The notes below the pieces were generated by a model, which did not search any database, was not told where the DNA came from, and worked only from the letters and a program-made list of their open reading frames with translations. A stretch of 26,326 nt of DNA from Dehalococcoidales bacterium (GTDB lineage: Bacteria > Chloroflexota > Dehalococcoidia > Dehalococcoidales > UBA2162), in assembly GCA_020343555.1 (NCBI GenBank), contig CP070800.1, forward strand, positions 2,086,215 through 2,112,540, written 5' to 3'. The position numbers were made by a program, and so were the translations under genes. Below are positions 8,771 through 16,398 of this stretch, piece by piece. The first letter of the stretch is position 1; the number at the start of each line of letters is the position of its first letter.

Positions 8771-10210
8771 TCAGCCCGTTATTCCCGGTATTTCCGCTCG
8801 TATCTTCTGTTCTACATCACCTGGTAAACTGTAGCTTTCACCTTCTTCGATTTGTTTCACTATTCCAGCAGCCCTCTCCCATGTCATCAGTTTACCCTTT
8901 AATTCCCAGTCTTCGCGGCTTTCTCTATCACTTAACAGCGGCTGATAGTGCTCGCTGCGCATATATTTACGTGTATGTTTCGCCGTCACAAAATTCCCTC
9001 CCGGCCCCACCTGGCTTATTACGTCAAATGCCAGAGTGTCATCATCAACCTTTATTCCTTCTACGGCTCTCATCATCATTCCAATGATTTCATTATCGAT
9101 TACGAATTTCTCATAACTTACCGTCATGGCGAATTCCATCAGCCCGGCGCTGTCATGTATGAAGTTCGCGCCTGCAAGTCCACACAGCAGGGTCGTTATT
9201 GCCGATTCATAGCCGCTTTGTGAATCCAGAACCTTTGAATCTGTCATCCCACCGGTAGCATAAAACGGCAGATTATAGTATTGTGCCATTTGAGCTCCCG
9301 CGGCGTTCAATAAACCCATTTCAACAGAACCCGCCAGATACCTGAGATCACGGAGATCGGTATTTGTAGCAACTGATCCGAATATTGCCGGCGTTCCAGG
9401 ATTTACTATCTGTGACAGCACCACTCCCATAAGCGAGTCGACAGTTTGCACTACCAGGTTACCTGCAAGCGTTACAGGTGATGTAGCCCCGCAAAGCGGT
9501 TCAGACGGGCAGATTACCGGTACACCTTTCCTGGCAATTGTAATAAGTAGATCGCCATAGTGCGCATCCATTTTCAAAGGACTCATTACACAGGCTATCA
9601 TCGATACCAGGGGTCGTTGTCTTAGAGCTTCTGCAGAACCGGCAACCATCTCAGCCATCCTGATAACCTGTTCGACGCCTTCGACGGTGTATACACCACC
9701 CATTATGTGCTTACTTGAATTCGATAAACCGGCAAAGAAACGGTTTACATCCACCTCTTCAACCGGCAATTCACTAGGGTATGTAGGCAACATATAGAGG
9801 TGAACATTTTCCAGGTGATCGACCAGCCTGGCAATCTTCTTCAGGTCATCCAAGGTCGCCAGTCTTTTATTTTCCGTATCCGGTTCATAAATATAAAGAG
9901 CGGTCCCACCGGTACCTGCGTAAACTTTATTTCCACCCAGTACTACGTCATTTTTTTCATCCTGTCCGCACAAACGGACTTCGGCAGGAGCCGTTTCAAG
10001 CAATTCCATTACTTTCGATGAAGATATCCGAATAACGTTTTCACCCTCTCCATCGGTAGCTCCTGCTTGTTTGAAATATTTCAACGCCTCCTGTGAATTA
10101 ACCTGGAATCCTACTTCTTCAATTACTTTTAATACAGTCTGGTGAATTCTATTAATAGCTTCGTCTGATAACGGTTTATATGAACCGCCAGCAATTCCTC
10201 GTCGGGTCAT
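8771..10210 (-). CDS. MttB-superfamily (non-pyrrolysine) corrinoid methyltransferase, copy 1
   Basis: A 479-residue MttB/COG5598 protein. It shares its architecture with the second copy: INRIHQTVLKVIEEVGFQV at the N-terminus, NRFFAGLSNSSKHIMGGV, SPLKMDAHYGD, PSEPLCGATSPVTLAG, NPGTPAIFGSVATNTD, AQYYNLPFYATGGMTDSK, and a GPGGNFVTAKHTRKYMRSE stretch near the end that copy 2 does not share closely. The whole frame lacks in-frame TAG, so pyrrolysine is not used. GGAGGAG precedes the ATG. The two copies are clearly divergent, which suggests different substrates or successive demethylation steps rather than recent duplication. It starts four bases after the MetH-activation-like gene, so it is translated from the same message. 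The family is certain; the methyl donor is unknown. Confidence 0.95.
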   Translation of the reverse strand: MTRRGIAGGSYKPLSDEAINRIHQTVLKVIEEVGFQVNSQEALKYFKQAGATDGEGENVIRISSSKVMELLETAPAEVRLCGQDEKNDVVLGGNKVYAGTGGTALYIYEPDTENKRLATLDDLKKIARLVDHLENVHLYMLPTYPSELPVEEVDVNRFFAGLSNSSKHIMGGVYTVEGVEQVIRMAEMVAGSAEALRQRPLVSMIACVMSPLKMDAHYGDLLITIARKGVPVICPSEPLCGATSPVTLAGNLVVQTVDSLMGVVLSQIVNPGTPAIFGSVATNTDLRDLRYLAGSVEMGLLNAAGAQMAQYYNLPFYATGGMTDSKVLDSQSGYESAITTLLCGLAGANFIHDSAGLMEFAMTVSYEKFVIDNEIIGMMMRAVEGIKVDDDTLAFDVISQVGPGGNFVTAKHTRKYMRSEHYQPLLSDRESREDWELKGKLMTWERAAGIVKQIEEGESYSLPGDVEQKIRAEIPGITG

Positions 10211-10214
10211 TTAA

Positions 10215-10895
10215 TTAAGCTCTCCTCCCGGGACAATCTTCGTTGATGCACGTGAAACACGGATTATAATCTTCTACGCCACTATTCTTATCGCCAATAC
10301 CGATAATACCTGACACCGATTTTCTCGGGATCATCAGGCTTTCATCGGTAAGACTTACCCCTGCCGTATCATCATTTAAAATCTTGAATATCATTTCCTG
10401 CTGATTTACATTCCAGTCGCAGTATCCAGGACTGAAACGTCGACTTATGACCTGGTCTCGCATTTCAGCTACGTTCTGTATCCTTTCCTCGATAAGGCCG
10501 GCCATCTGTTCGGCGGCCCCGGATCCTATCGCATCAAGAACTGTAGCCTGCAATACAAGACCATTCTCACTTAAATAATCAACCATTTCTTCGAGATGAC
10601 TTCCTATAGTCATAATGAAAACAGCCAGTTTATCGCACCTTTTAAACAGGCTGGATATTACTTTACTTTCAAGAAATATAGAGTCGCTTAAATAAACACG
10701 ATCACCTTCGATCGATTCTATATTTCGAAACGTATATGAATAGGTCGACTCTACCAGATTGTGATAATTCTCTATATATTCGTCTACCAAGCTCTTAATA
10801 CGTGCCGAAGGTTCGTAGTCGTTCTCATATCCTATCTGGCTGAGTATTTTTTTACTGTCAATGTTGATAATCTGTGCGGTTTTAATTGCTTCCAT
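10215..10895 (-). CDS. Stand-alone methionine synthase (MetH) activation-domain-like protein
   Basis: A 226-residue protein that resembles the C-terminal SAM-binding reactivation domain of cobalamin methionine synthase without the other MetH domains. Visible markers are LAVFIMTIGSHLEE, DAIGSGAAEQMA, RFSPGY at residues 153-158 (the conserved SAM-site segment, normally RxxPGY), SLTDESLMIPRKSVSGIIG, and a C-terminal Cys cluster at 213, 216 and 221 (CFTCINEDC). It probably supports reductive remethylation of oxidised Co(II) on the operon's corrinoid protein. No RamA-type iron-sulfur activator lies in the window. ATG 10893-10895 is preferred because GGAAGGAG precedes it; an upstream in-frame ATG at 10925 has no such site. 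It is the first gene of the operon. Confidence 0.88.
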   Translation of the reverse strand: MEAIKTAQIINIDSKKILSQIGYENDYEPSARIKSLVDEYIENYHNLVESTYSYTFRNIESIEGDRVYLSDSIFLESKVISSLFKRCDKLAVFIMTIGSHLEEMVDYLSENGLVLQATVLDAIGSGAAEQMAGLIEERIQNVAEMRDQVISRRFSPGYCDWNVNQQEMIFKILNDDTAGVSLTDESLMIPRKSVSGIIGIGDKNSGVEDYNPCFTCINEDCPGRRA

Positions 10896-11205
10896 AGATA
10901 TAGTTCTCCTTCCAGGTAACCTCAAGAAATAAGGATAGATACTTGCAGTTCAAGAAATCCAGATACATCTTGAGAGGTGTGGGTGTAGAGAGATAATCTC
11001 AGGTCGACTAAAGGGGCTATAAGCGCGTTGCTTAATGGTGTATGTGTGGGGTCTTTGAGGTTGATACAGTTACTTTTAAGACGCTTATTGATAGATTTCC
11101 CGGACTAATTTTCTATATTTCTCACCGCATTATTGTGAGAATTTTGATAGTAGCCCCCGGATAATGTGCCTATCTAATTAATCAGGTGTAGTTTCCGCCT
11201 TGAAA

Positions 11206-11252
11206 AATAATTTTGTATTCCTCCCTCCTTAGGTGTAGCTACAAAATTTATT
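11206..11252. repeat. Operator-like inverted repeat overlapping the candidate -10 box
   Basis: AATAATTTTGTA (11206-11217) is repeated in reverse orientation as TACAAAATTTATT (11240-11252), one base longer and otherwise matching. The right arm overlaps the predicted -10 hexamer. The perfect palindrome TGTAGCTACA (11234-11243) overlaps the start of the right arm. This could be a regulator binding site or an RNA hairpin whose loop holds the SD-like purine run. Function is inferred from position alone. Confidence 0.35.
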
Positions 11253-11277
11253 GTATTTCATCTTAACATGGTATCAA
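11250..11277 (-). promoter_or_regulatory. Candidate sigma-70 type promoter for the corrinoid/GRE operon
   Basis: Read on the - strand, TTGATA (11272-11277) and TACAAT (11250-11255) are separated by 16 bases. Each box differs from consensus at one position. Transcription would start near 11243, giving a leader of roughly 350 bases before the first gene. It is a consensus match only. Confidence 0.4.
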
Positions 11278-11483
11278 GAACATGTCTAATGCCGACCCGG
11301 GTAGTTGTTATGGTGGCAGCCCGGCGGGTTTCCTGTAATCCTTACATACCTGTCCTTGAATTATCGCTTCTTAACCCATATAAACAGGCCTAAACCGGAA
11401 TAATCAAGAATTGAGCCTGATATATTTTTTTGTATTTTTTTCGCTTGAATAACTATCTTTGCGAACAAGATTTGCTAATCGGA

Positions 11484-12524
11484 TTATCCATTCCAGGCAA
11501 CCTTTAACAATACTTTGATATTATCTTCTTTGTTCGTTAAAAGCTTTTCAAATCCTTGTTCCACTGCTTCAGCTAAAGGGACAACAGATGTAATTAACTT
11601 ATCGGCATCGATGGTTTTATCAGCCAGCAAAGAAATGGCTGTGCCTGCTTCATCCACGTATATCGGACTGCCTACCATCGTTTTCTGGTTGTACATCACG
11701 CTTAAGAAATCCACTTCGCCACGCTTATCGAAAACGCCTTCGATAACGGCCGTTCCCCCATTACGCACCAGGTCTAGCGTTAACTGAGGGGTATCCGGGT
11801 GACCTACACATTCGAAAGCAACGTCGACACCAAGCCCACCAGAGAGATCCTTGACTTTCTGAATAGTATCACCGTCATTCAAATACGTTACTGTCGACAC
11901 CCCCAGAGATAGAGCCCGTTCTCCTCTGCCCTTGTGCTTGGCAACCAAGTGAATTTCGGAAGCTCCGGCTGCCTTTGCAGCTAGTAGGGTACAAAGACCA
12001 ACAATACCATCGCCAACGATTGCCACCTTATCGCCGAGTTGGACTTTGCCGATTCTTACAGCATGTACCGCTACGGCTATCGGTTCAACGATAGCTCCGG
12101 CTTCATAAGAGACCGAATCAGGCAGCTTGTATAAAGCATATTCTGGAGATACCAGATATTCCGCCATACAGCCGTTTTTGTGCAGACCTGTAAACATCAA
12201 ATTAGAGCAAACATTGTACATATGCCGTTTACAGTAATAGCATTCTCCGCAAATCCAGTATCCTACACCGGATACTCTGTCTCCCGGTGAAAAAGCGGTA
12301 ACACCTTTTCCTGTTTCTACCACCATTCCAGCGAATTCATGTCCTATCGTTACCGGAGCATCTTCACCATTAATAATACACGGCCCCGAAGCATATTCTT
12401 TCAGGTCGGTGCCGCATATTCCCGCAAGGTAAACCTTTATCTTAACTTCACCCGGCCCAGGAGAAGGCTCAGGAACGTCCTCGTAGCGCAGGTCTTTCCT
12501 TCCATGCCATCTTAACGCTTTCAT
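11484..12524 (-). CDS. Zinc-dependent dehydrogenase, (R,R)-butanediol/sorbitol dehydrogenase-like
   Basis: A 346-residue MDR protein. Catalytic zinc ligands are Cys37 (GICGTD) and His62-Glu63 (IGHEFAG); the structural zinc cysteines are Cys92, 95, 98 and 106 (CGECYYC...VC). The cofactor fold shows VAIVGDGIVG. The stretch GLHKNGCMAEYLVSPE and the EPIAVAVHAVR helix resemble (R,R)-butanediol dehydrogenases and related polyol dehydrogenases, which oxidise secondary alcohols with NAD. GGAAGGTGAG lies before the ATG. It is on the same strand as the GRE operon but 588 bases upstream with a promoter-like region between, so it is probably a separate unit. It could handle an alcohol or carbonyl product of that pathway, but only proximity supports this. 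Confidence 0.9.
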   Translation of the reverse strand: MKALRWHGRKDLRYEDVPEPSPGPGEVKIKVYLAGICGTDLKEYASGPCIINGEDAPVTIGHEFAGMVVETGKGVTAFSPGDRVSGVGYWICGECYYCKRHMYNVCSNLMFTGLHKNGCMAEYLVSPEYALYKLPDSVSYEAGAIVEPIAVAVHAVRIGKVQLGDKVAIVGDGIVGLCTLLAAKAAGASEIHLVAKHKGRGERALSLGVSTVTYLNDGDTIQKVKDLSGGLGVDVAFECVGHPDTPQLTLDLVRNGGTAVIEGVFDKRGEVDFLSVMYNQKTMVGSPIYVDEAGTAISLLADKTIDADKLITSVVPLAEAVEQGFEKLLTNKEDNIKVLLKVAWNG

Positions 12525-12649
12525 TTCTCACCTTCCGGATTTATTCTTTTCTTTTTATGCGAGGTAATTATCGATAAACAATGCGATGAATGTCAACCAT
12601 AACTCACCTGTTATTGACAGTGCCTGCTGCTACTCATACAATTCGAATT

Positions 12650-13696
12650 ATGCTAACAAGAACAATTCTCATTTCACTAGTGATATTAGCATCATCCTTT
12701 ATTTTCATCTTTACCCTTTCCTGTACACCTACTGACACCGATGTCATTGATGATACCTCGCCACCAACTGAAAATCCTATTAAGGACACCAATGGATCAT
12801 CAACTGACAGTGAAAATATTCTGGTTGAACATAACCGCATTGAATCTGTTCCTGATAATGCTATCAAGATGAGCCCAGAAAACGATTTATATCCGCCAAT
12901 TCTTCATTCCAGCGAATTCAATGATCCTGTGCCCATGCCATCACCTATCAATACAGCCGGTGGGGAAGATTCTCCTTTTATTACGCCCGATGGAAAGACC
13001 TTCTATGTATTTTTCACTCCAGATGTCAGCCTCCCTGCAGAAAAGCAGGTCCTGGACGGAGTTACCGGCATTTATGTATCGCATTTGCTTGATGATGGAA
13101 GCTGGAGTGAACCTCAAAGAGTATCTCTTGGTAATGGTCTTTCACTTGATGGCTGTGCATTTGTCCAGGGCGACAGGATGTGGTTTTGCTCTGTCCGTGA
13201 AGGATACAATGGCATTAACTGGTTTACCGCTGACAACACGGATGGACAATGGCAGAATCTCAAGTTTTCTAACCTGAATCTGCTTAAAGGATATGAAGTC
13301 GGCGAACTGCATATCACCTCAGACGGTAATGAAATGTATTTTCACTCATCCCGCCCCGGCGGACTGGGTGGATATGATATCTGGGTGTGTCGAAATATCG
13401 ATAGTGAATGGCAAGAGCCTATTAATGTTAAAATCGTTAATTCACCTGATACCGACGGTTGGCCTTATGTATCTCAAGACGGGCGTGAACTCTGGTTTAC
13501 ACGGTTTTATCAAGGTAGCCCTGCATTGTTCAGGTCGATCAGGACAAACAACGAATGGCAGGAACCGGAATTGATAGTATCTCAATTCGCGGGAGAGCCG
13601 ACGCTTGATAACAAGGGGAACTTGTATTTTACACATCACTATTACGAAAACGGTGTTATGCTCGAAGCTGACATCTATGTAGCAAAGAAGAAATAA
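12650..13696 (+). CDS. Secreted, possibly lipidated, PD40 beta-propeller protein
   Basis: Read from ATG 12650 the protein has 348 residues and begins with a signal-like segment: Arg4, then a long hydrophobic stretch ending in FTLSC with Cys25. That is near a lipobox, but the -3 position is Thr, so lipidation is uncertain. A low-complexity Ser/Thr/Asp linker follows (residues about 26-60), suiting an envelope-exposed protein. The body has repeated PD40/WD40-like blades: SPFITPDGKTFYV, ITSDGNEMYFHSSRPGGLGGYDIW and YVSQDGRELWFTR, with SxW-x-EP motifs between them, as in TolB-type and OmpA-linked propellers. The frame also has an ATG at 12590; neither start has a good ribosome site, and 12650 gives the better signal peptide. 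No partner gene suggests the ligand. Confidence 0.78.
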   Translation: MLTRTILISLVILASSFIFIFTLSCTPTDTDVIDDTSPPTENPIKDTNGSSTDSENILVEHNRIESVPDNAIKMSPENDLYPPILHSSEFNDPVPMPSPINTAGGEDSPFITPDGKTFYVFFTPDVSLPAEKQVLDGVTGIYVSHLLDDGSWSEPQRVSLGNGLSLDGCAFVQGDRMWFCSVREGYNGINWFTADNTDGQWQNLKFSNLNLLKGYEVGELHITSDGNEMYFHSSRPGGLGGYDIWVCRNIDSEWQEPINVKIVNSPDTDGWPYVSQDGRELWFTRFYQGSPALFRSIRTNNEWQEPELIVSQFAGEPTLDNKGNLYFTHHYYENGVMLEADIYVAKKK

Positions 13697-13764
13697 TGAA
13701 AAAACTGTATCAGCAGGGAGTAGTACTATTAATCAATCCAGGCAGTGTTCAATTTGATCCTGAT

Positions 13765-14250
13765 CTAATCAAAGAAATCACGGACAACATCGAATTCCGC
13801 GGGAAGTAATCCCAAGACTATAGGAAACGTATCCAGTAGAAATTCAGCAATTAATGCATCCGCGAGCATATCCGGGCCGAAAAACTTTTCCCACGTGGCA
13901 AGTATCGCACCGAGAAAAATAGCCCCCATCAGGAATCCGAATAAAGCGCCACCGACATTGTTAACCCATCCAAGCATAACCACCTTTATAAAGCTCTTAA
14001 GGAGGTGTGCTGCTACTGCTGCGATTATGAGAACCACAACCAGAATTACGACGTAAGCAACCACGTTAGCTATATCCGGATTTTTTATAAAACCGAAAAC
14101 ACCCGCTAATTGCGTGTAGAAATTCCCTGCAAGAACCACTCCTATCACAATACCGACAAGTGATAACACAGCTTTTATCAGACCTTGTCTTAGTCCTATA
14201 AACGTCGGAACTACGAGAGCTACAAGAAGAATTATGTCCAACCAGTGCAT
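13765..14250 (-). CDS. cvpA: CvpA family membrane protein
   Basis: A 161-residue integral membrane protein with four hydrophobic segments, at about residues 4-20, 25-45, 62-85 and 98-118. The N-terminus MHWLDIILLVALVVPTFIGLRQGLI carries the CvpA hallmark D-x-(hydrophobic)...G...G-(L/F)-(I/L/V). CvpA proteins are linked to colicin V production and envelope integrity; the biochemical role is unsettled. The frame extends to 14292, but GAGGGGAAAAGAG directly precedes the ATG at 14250, so I take that start. It stands alone between a convergent propeller gene and a divergent URO-D gene. The assignment rests on topology and N-terminal pattern. Confidence 0.8.
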   Translation of the reverse strand: MHWLDIILLVALVVPTFIGLRQGLIKAVLSLVGIVIGVVLAGNFYTQLAGVFGFIKNPDIANVVAYVVILVVVLIIAAVAAHLLKSFIKVVMLGWVNNVGGALFGFLMGAIFLGAILATWEKFFGPDMLADALIAEFLLDTFPIVLGLLPAEFDVVRDFFD

Positions 14251-14422
14251 CTCTTTTCCCCTCGTTCGTATTTTCCTAATACTATAACACAATATTTCAT
14301 AGTTAGGTATAGCATCGTATCAAGCGGATTTTCAACGATCTATTCGGTCAATGGTGAGTTGGTTTAACTTTACTGATGGAAACGAATGATATAAAATCGA
14401 GGTTATATTTAGGAGGTGTTCG

Positions 14423-15733
14423 ATGGCTGAAAAAGACCAGGAACAATATAATAAAGAACAGGAAGAATACAAAAAACAAATCGAAGCCAAACATGGAAAG
14501 ACGACAGAACAGCTTTACGAAGAGAGAGACAAGCGTGCTAACGACGTAATAGACCTGAAAGTCCCGGACAGAATCCCTTTAACGATAAATGCAGATTTTG
14601 CCAGTTATACCGACGTACCGCGTTCTGCTGCATATTATAATCCTATAGCCTATAAGCGAGCGACGAGGTATGTGAATATCACCTTCGAACCTGACCTGGT
14701 GTTTCCCGGTTTGCCTTCTTCCGGTGCTGCCTTTGAAGCACTCGGTGTAACCAACAGACTCTGGCCCGGGGGACCTCTCCCGCCGGACTATGAATATCAG
14801 TTCGAAGAAATGGAGTTCATGAAAGAGGATGAGTATGATATGTTCCTGACGGATCCGACCGACTTCATGATCCGCCGGTTCCTTCCGAGGATGTACGAAT
14901 CTTTAACACCCCTGATGGATCTCCCTCCACTGGGAATGATGATGCAGGGCTTCGAAGGTATGACTACTATTTTCGCTACTCCTGAGTTCAGGAAGGTTGC
15001 GGAAGCATTATCAAAGGCCGGTGAGGAAACTCAGAATTTCAGAGATCTAATCGGCAACTCCTACGATGATCTCGCATATCTCGGGTTTCCTCCTTTCTCC
15101 CAACTGGGACTTGGCGGAATCGGCGGAGCTCCTTTCGACACCGTATCCAGCTTCCTGAGAGGTATGAAAGGTTCTATGCTCGATATGTACCGCCGACCGG
15201 ACAAGCTTCTTCAACTCTGTGATATGATACTTGACCGAAGGATTGCCCAGGCTGTAAAACCGGATCCACTGCCAACCGGCAGACCTCGAAGAGTCGGAAT
15301 GCCTTTATGGCGTGGTGACAAATCTTTCATGTCACAGCAGCAGTTCGAGAAATTCTACTGGCCTGGTTTGAGAAGAGCAATGCAGCAAGTGATCGATCTC
15401 GGAGGAGTTCCTATACCTTTCTTTGAGGCGGAATTTGGAGAGCGCCTTGAACGCCTATATGATTTACCGAAAGGTAAGGTAATCGCTTCTATCGAGTATG
15501 TAGACCTGCCCAAGGCGAGAGAAATCCTTAAAGGACACCATTGTATCCTTGTCAGAGGACCCTTTTCGCTAGAAAAAGCGTCTCCTCGGGAAGTGGTTGA
15601 TTGTTATAAAGAGATATTCGACAAATACGGAGAAGGCGGTGGTCTGATGATGAACATTCGCCTTCCGGATAACATAGGTGCTGAAGAAATCGCGCCTATG
15701 CTTAACGAGATCAGAGAGTATGTCAGGTATTAG
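14423..15733 (+). CDS. Uroporphyrinogen decarboxylase (URO-D)-fold protein
   Basis: A 436-residue protein with a charged N-terminal extension (about 40 residues rich in Glu, Lys and Gln) before VPDRIPLTINAD, which is the start of the URO-D barrel in MtaA/CmuA-like and uncharacterised anaerobe paralogues. Other markers are FYWPGLRRAMQQVIDLGGVPIPFFEAEFGERLE, the KGKVIASIEYVDL and RGPFSL turn, and the SPREVVDCYKEIF helix. Corrinoid methyltransferases of this fold bind zinc with an H-x-C ... C motif after the I-D-x-G-G segment; here that position reads FEAEFGE, so zinc-dependent methyl transfer to CoM or corrinoid is unsupported. The genuine haem enzyme is shorter. TAGGAGG lies upstream, and it heads a three-gene operon with a flavoprotein and a CMD-like gene. 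Confidence 0.85.
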   Translation: MAEKDQEQYNKEQEEYKKQIEAKHGKTTEQLYEERDKRANDVIDLKVPDRIPLTINADFASYTDVPRSAAYYNPIAYKRATRYVNITFEPDLVFPGLPSSGAAFEALGVTNRLWPGGPLPPDYEYQFEEMEFMKEDEYDMFLTDPTDFMIRRFLPRMYESLTPLMDLPPLGMMMQGFEGMTTIFATPEFRKVAEALSKAGEETQNFRDLIGNSYDDLAYLGFPPFSQLGLGGIGGAPFDTVSSFLRGMKGSMLDMYRRPDKLLQLCDMILDRRIAQAVKPDPLPTGRPRRVGMPLWRGDKSFMSQQQFEKFYWPGLRRAMQQVIDLGGVPIPFFEAEFGERLERLYDLPKGKVIASIEYVDLPKAREILKGHHCILVRGPFSLEKASPREVVDCYKEIFDKYGEGGGLMMNIRLPDNIGAEEIAPMLNEIREYVRY

Positions 15734-15767
15734 GAGTATTGATTAGTATCGATTTCAGGAGGTGATC

Positions 15768-16373
15768 ATGAATATCCTCGCGATATCCTGCAGTCCGCGG
15801 AAAAACGGGAACACTGTCACCATATTAGAAGAAGTACTCCGTGGTGCAGGTAATAAAAACGCTGACGTTGAACTATACACCGTATCCGGTAAGAATCTCC
15901 AGCCCTGTGACGGTTGCTGGGCTTGTGCCAGTTCAGGAAAATGTCATATCAACGACGACATGCAGGAACTATATGAAAAGATCGTGATGGCTGATGGATT
16001 AGTTTTCGGAACTCCAATATATTTCTGGGGTATGACAGGCCAGGCTAAAGTTATACTTGACCGGACAATATCGTTGAATCAACCGGAGCGAAACCTGACA
16101 AATAAAGTAGCCGGGGTAGTAGCAGTATGCGGAAGCCTTGGTCTTGTCGATGCATTGAAGGATTTGAGTTACTTTTTCATTCAGCGTCGAATGCTTCCAG
16201 CCAATCAGGTATCTGCATACCTGACCAACCCCGATCAATTTAATGACATGGAACAATGCCAAAAAGCAGCCCGTCAACTCGGTGAACAGATAGTTACACT
16301 AGTCGAAATGGGCTTCAAGTATCCGGAGGAGTATATCCAGCGCCATGGTGCGTTTGGTACCCATACCAGATAA
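15768..16373 (+). CDS. Iron-sulfur flavoprotein / NADPH-dependent FMN reductase family
   Basis: A 201-residue flavodoxin-fold protein. The phosphate loop SCSPRKNGNT at residues 7-16 binds FMN. The compact motif Cys47-x2-Cys50-x2-Cys53-x5-Cys59 (PCDGCWACASSGKC) fits a [4Fe-4S] cluster as in archaeal iron-sulfur flavoproteins (ISF). GTPIYFWGMTGQAKVILDRT is the conserved segment of the fold. It probably shuttles electrons from ferredoxin or NAD(P)H to a partner. AGGAGGTGATC precedes the ATG at 15768; an in-frame GTG at 15762 overlaps that site and is unlikely. It lies 34 bases after the URO-D-like gene and 25 before the CMD-like gene. Membership of the family is well supported; its electron partner is not known. 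Confidence 0.9.
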   Translation: MNILAISCSPRKNGNTVTILEEVLRGAGNKNADVELYTVSGKNLQPCDGCWACASSGKCHINDDMQELYEKIVMADGLVFGTPIYFWGMTGQAKVILDRTISLNQPERNLTNKVAGVVAVCGSLGLVDALKDLSYFFIQRRMLPANQVSAYLTNPDQFNDMEQCQKAARQLGEQIVTLVEMGFKYPEEYIQRHGAFGTHTR

Positions 16374-16398
16374 ATGTAATATTTCAGGAGGTGAGAGA

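Larger units (their letters stand above)
10896..11483. other. 588-base intergenic leader of the corrinoid/GRE operon
   Basis: No convincing gene lies on either strand here. On the - strand it separates the upstream alcohol dehydrogenase from the MetH-activation-like gene and would be the operon's promoter and 5' leader. It holds a candidate promoter (11250-11277), an inverted repeat near the predicted start (11206-11252), a 10-bp palindrome TGTAGCTACA (11234-11243), and the heptamer GGTGTAG three times on the + strand (10982-10988, 11185-11191, 11232-11238). An SD-like run (AAGGAGGGAGGA, - strand, around 11220-11230) has no start codon after it. A GC-rich stretch lies at 11293-11331. I looked for cobalamin, SAM, T-box and ZTP riboswitch signatures by eye and found no convincing match. 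Confidence 0.5.

Noticed and set aside
8771..10210. Possible pyrrolysine (amber) codon in the MttB homologues
   Set aside because: Both MttB frames are open at full length without an in-frame TAG, so no read-through is needed.
11388..11450. Hairpin-like CAGGC...GCCTG followed by T runs as a + strand terminator
   Set aside because: The stem is only five pairs with a long loop, and no + strand gene precedes it.
10896..11483. Cobalamin, SAM or other known riboswitch upstream of the corrinoid operon
   Set aside because: A GC-rich stretch (11293-11331) includes an AGCCCGGC string like part of a SAM-I element, but it lies on the + strand, opposite to the operon, and the rest of the consensus is missing.
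13696..13809. 37-codon frame overlapping the propeller stop codon (TAATG) and the 3' end of cvpA
   Set aside because: It has no ribosome site of its own, overlaps an opposite-strand gene over much of its length, and the peptide matches nothing I know.
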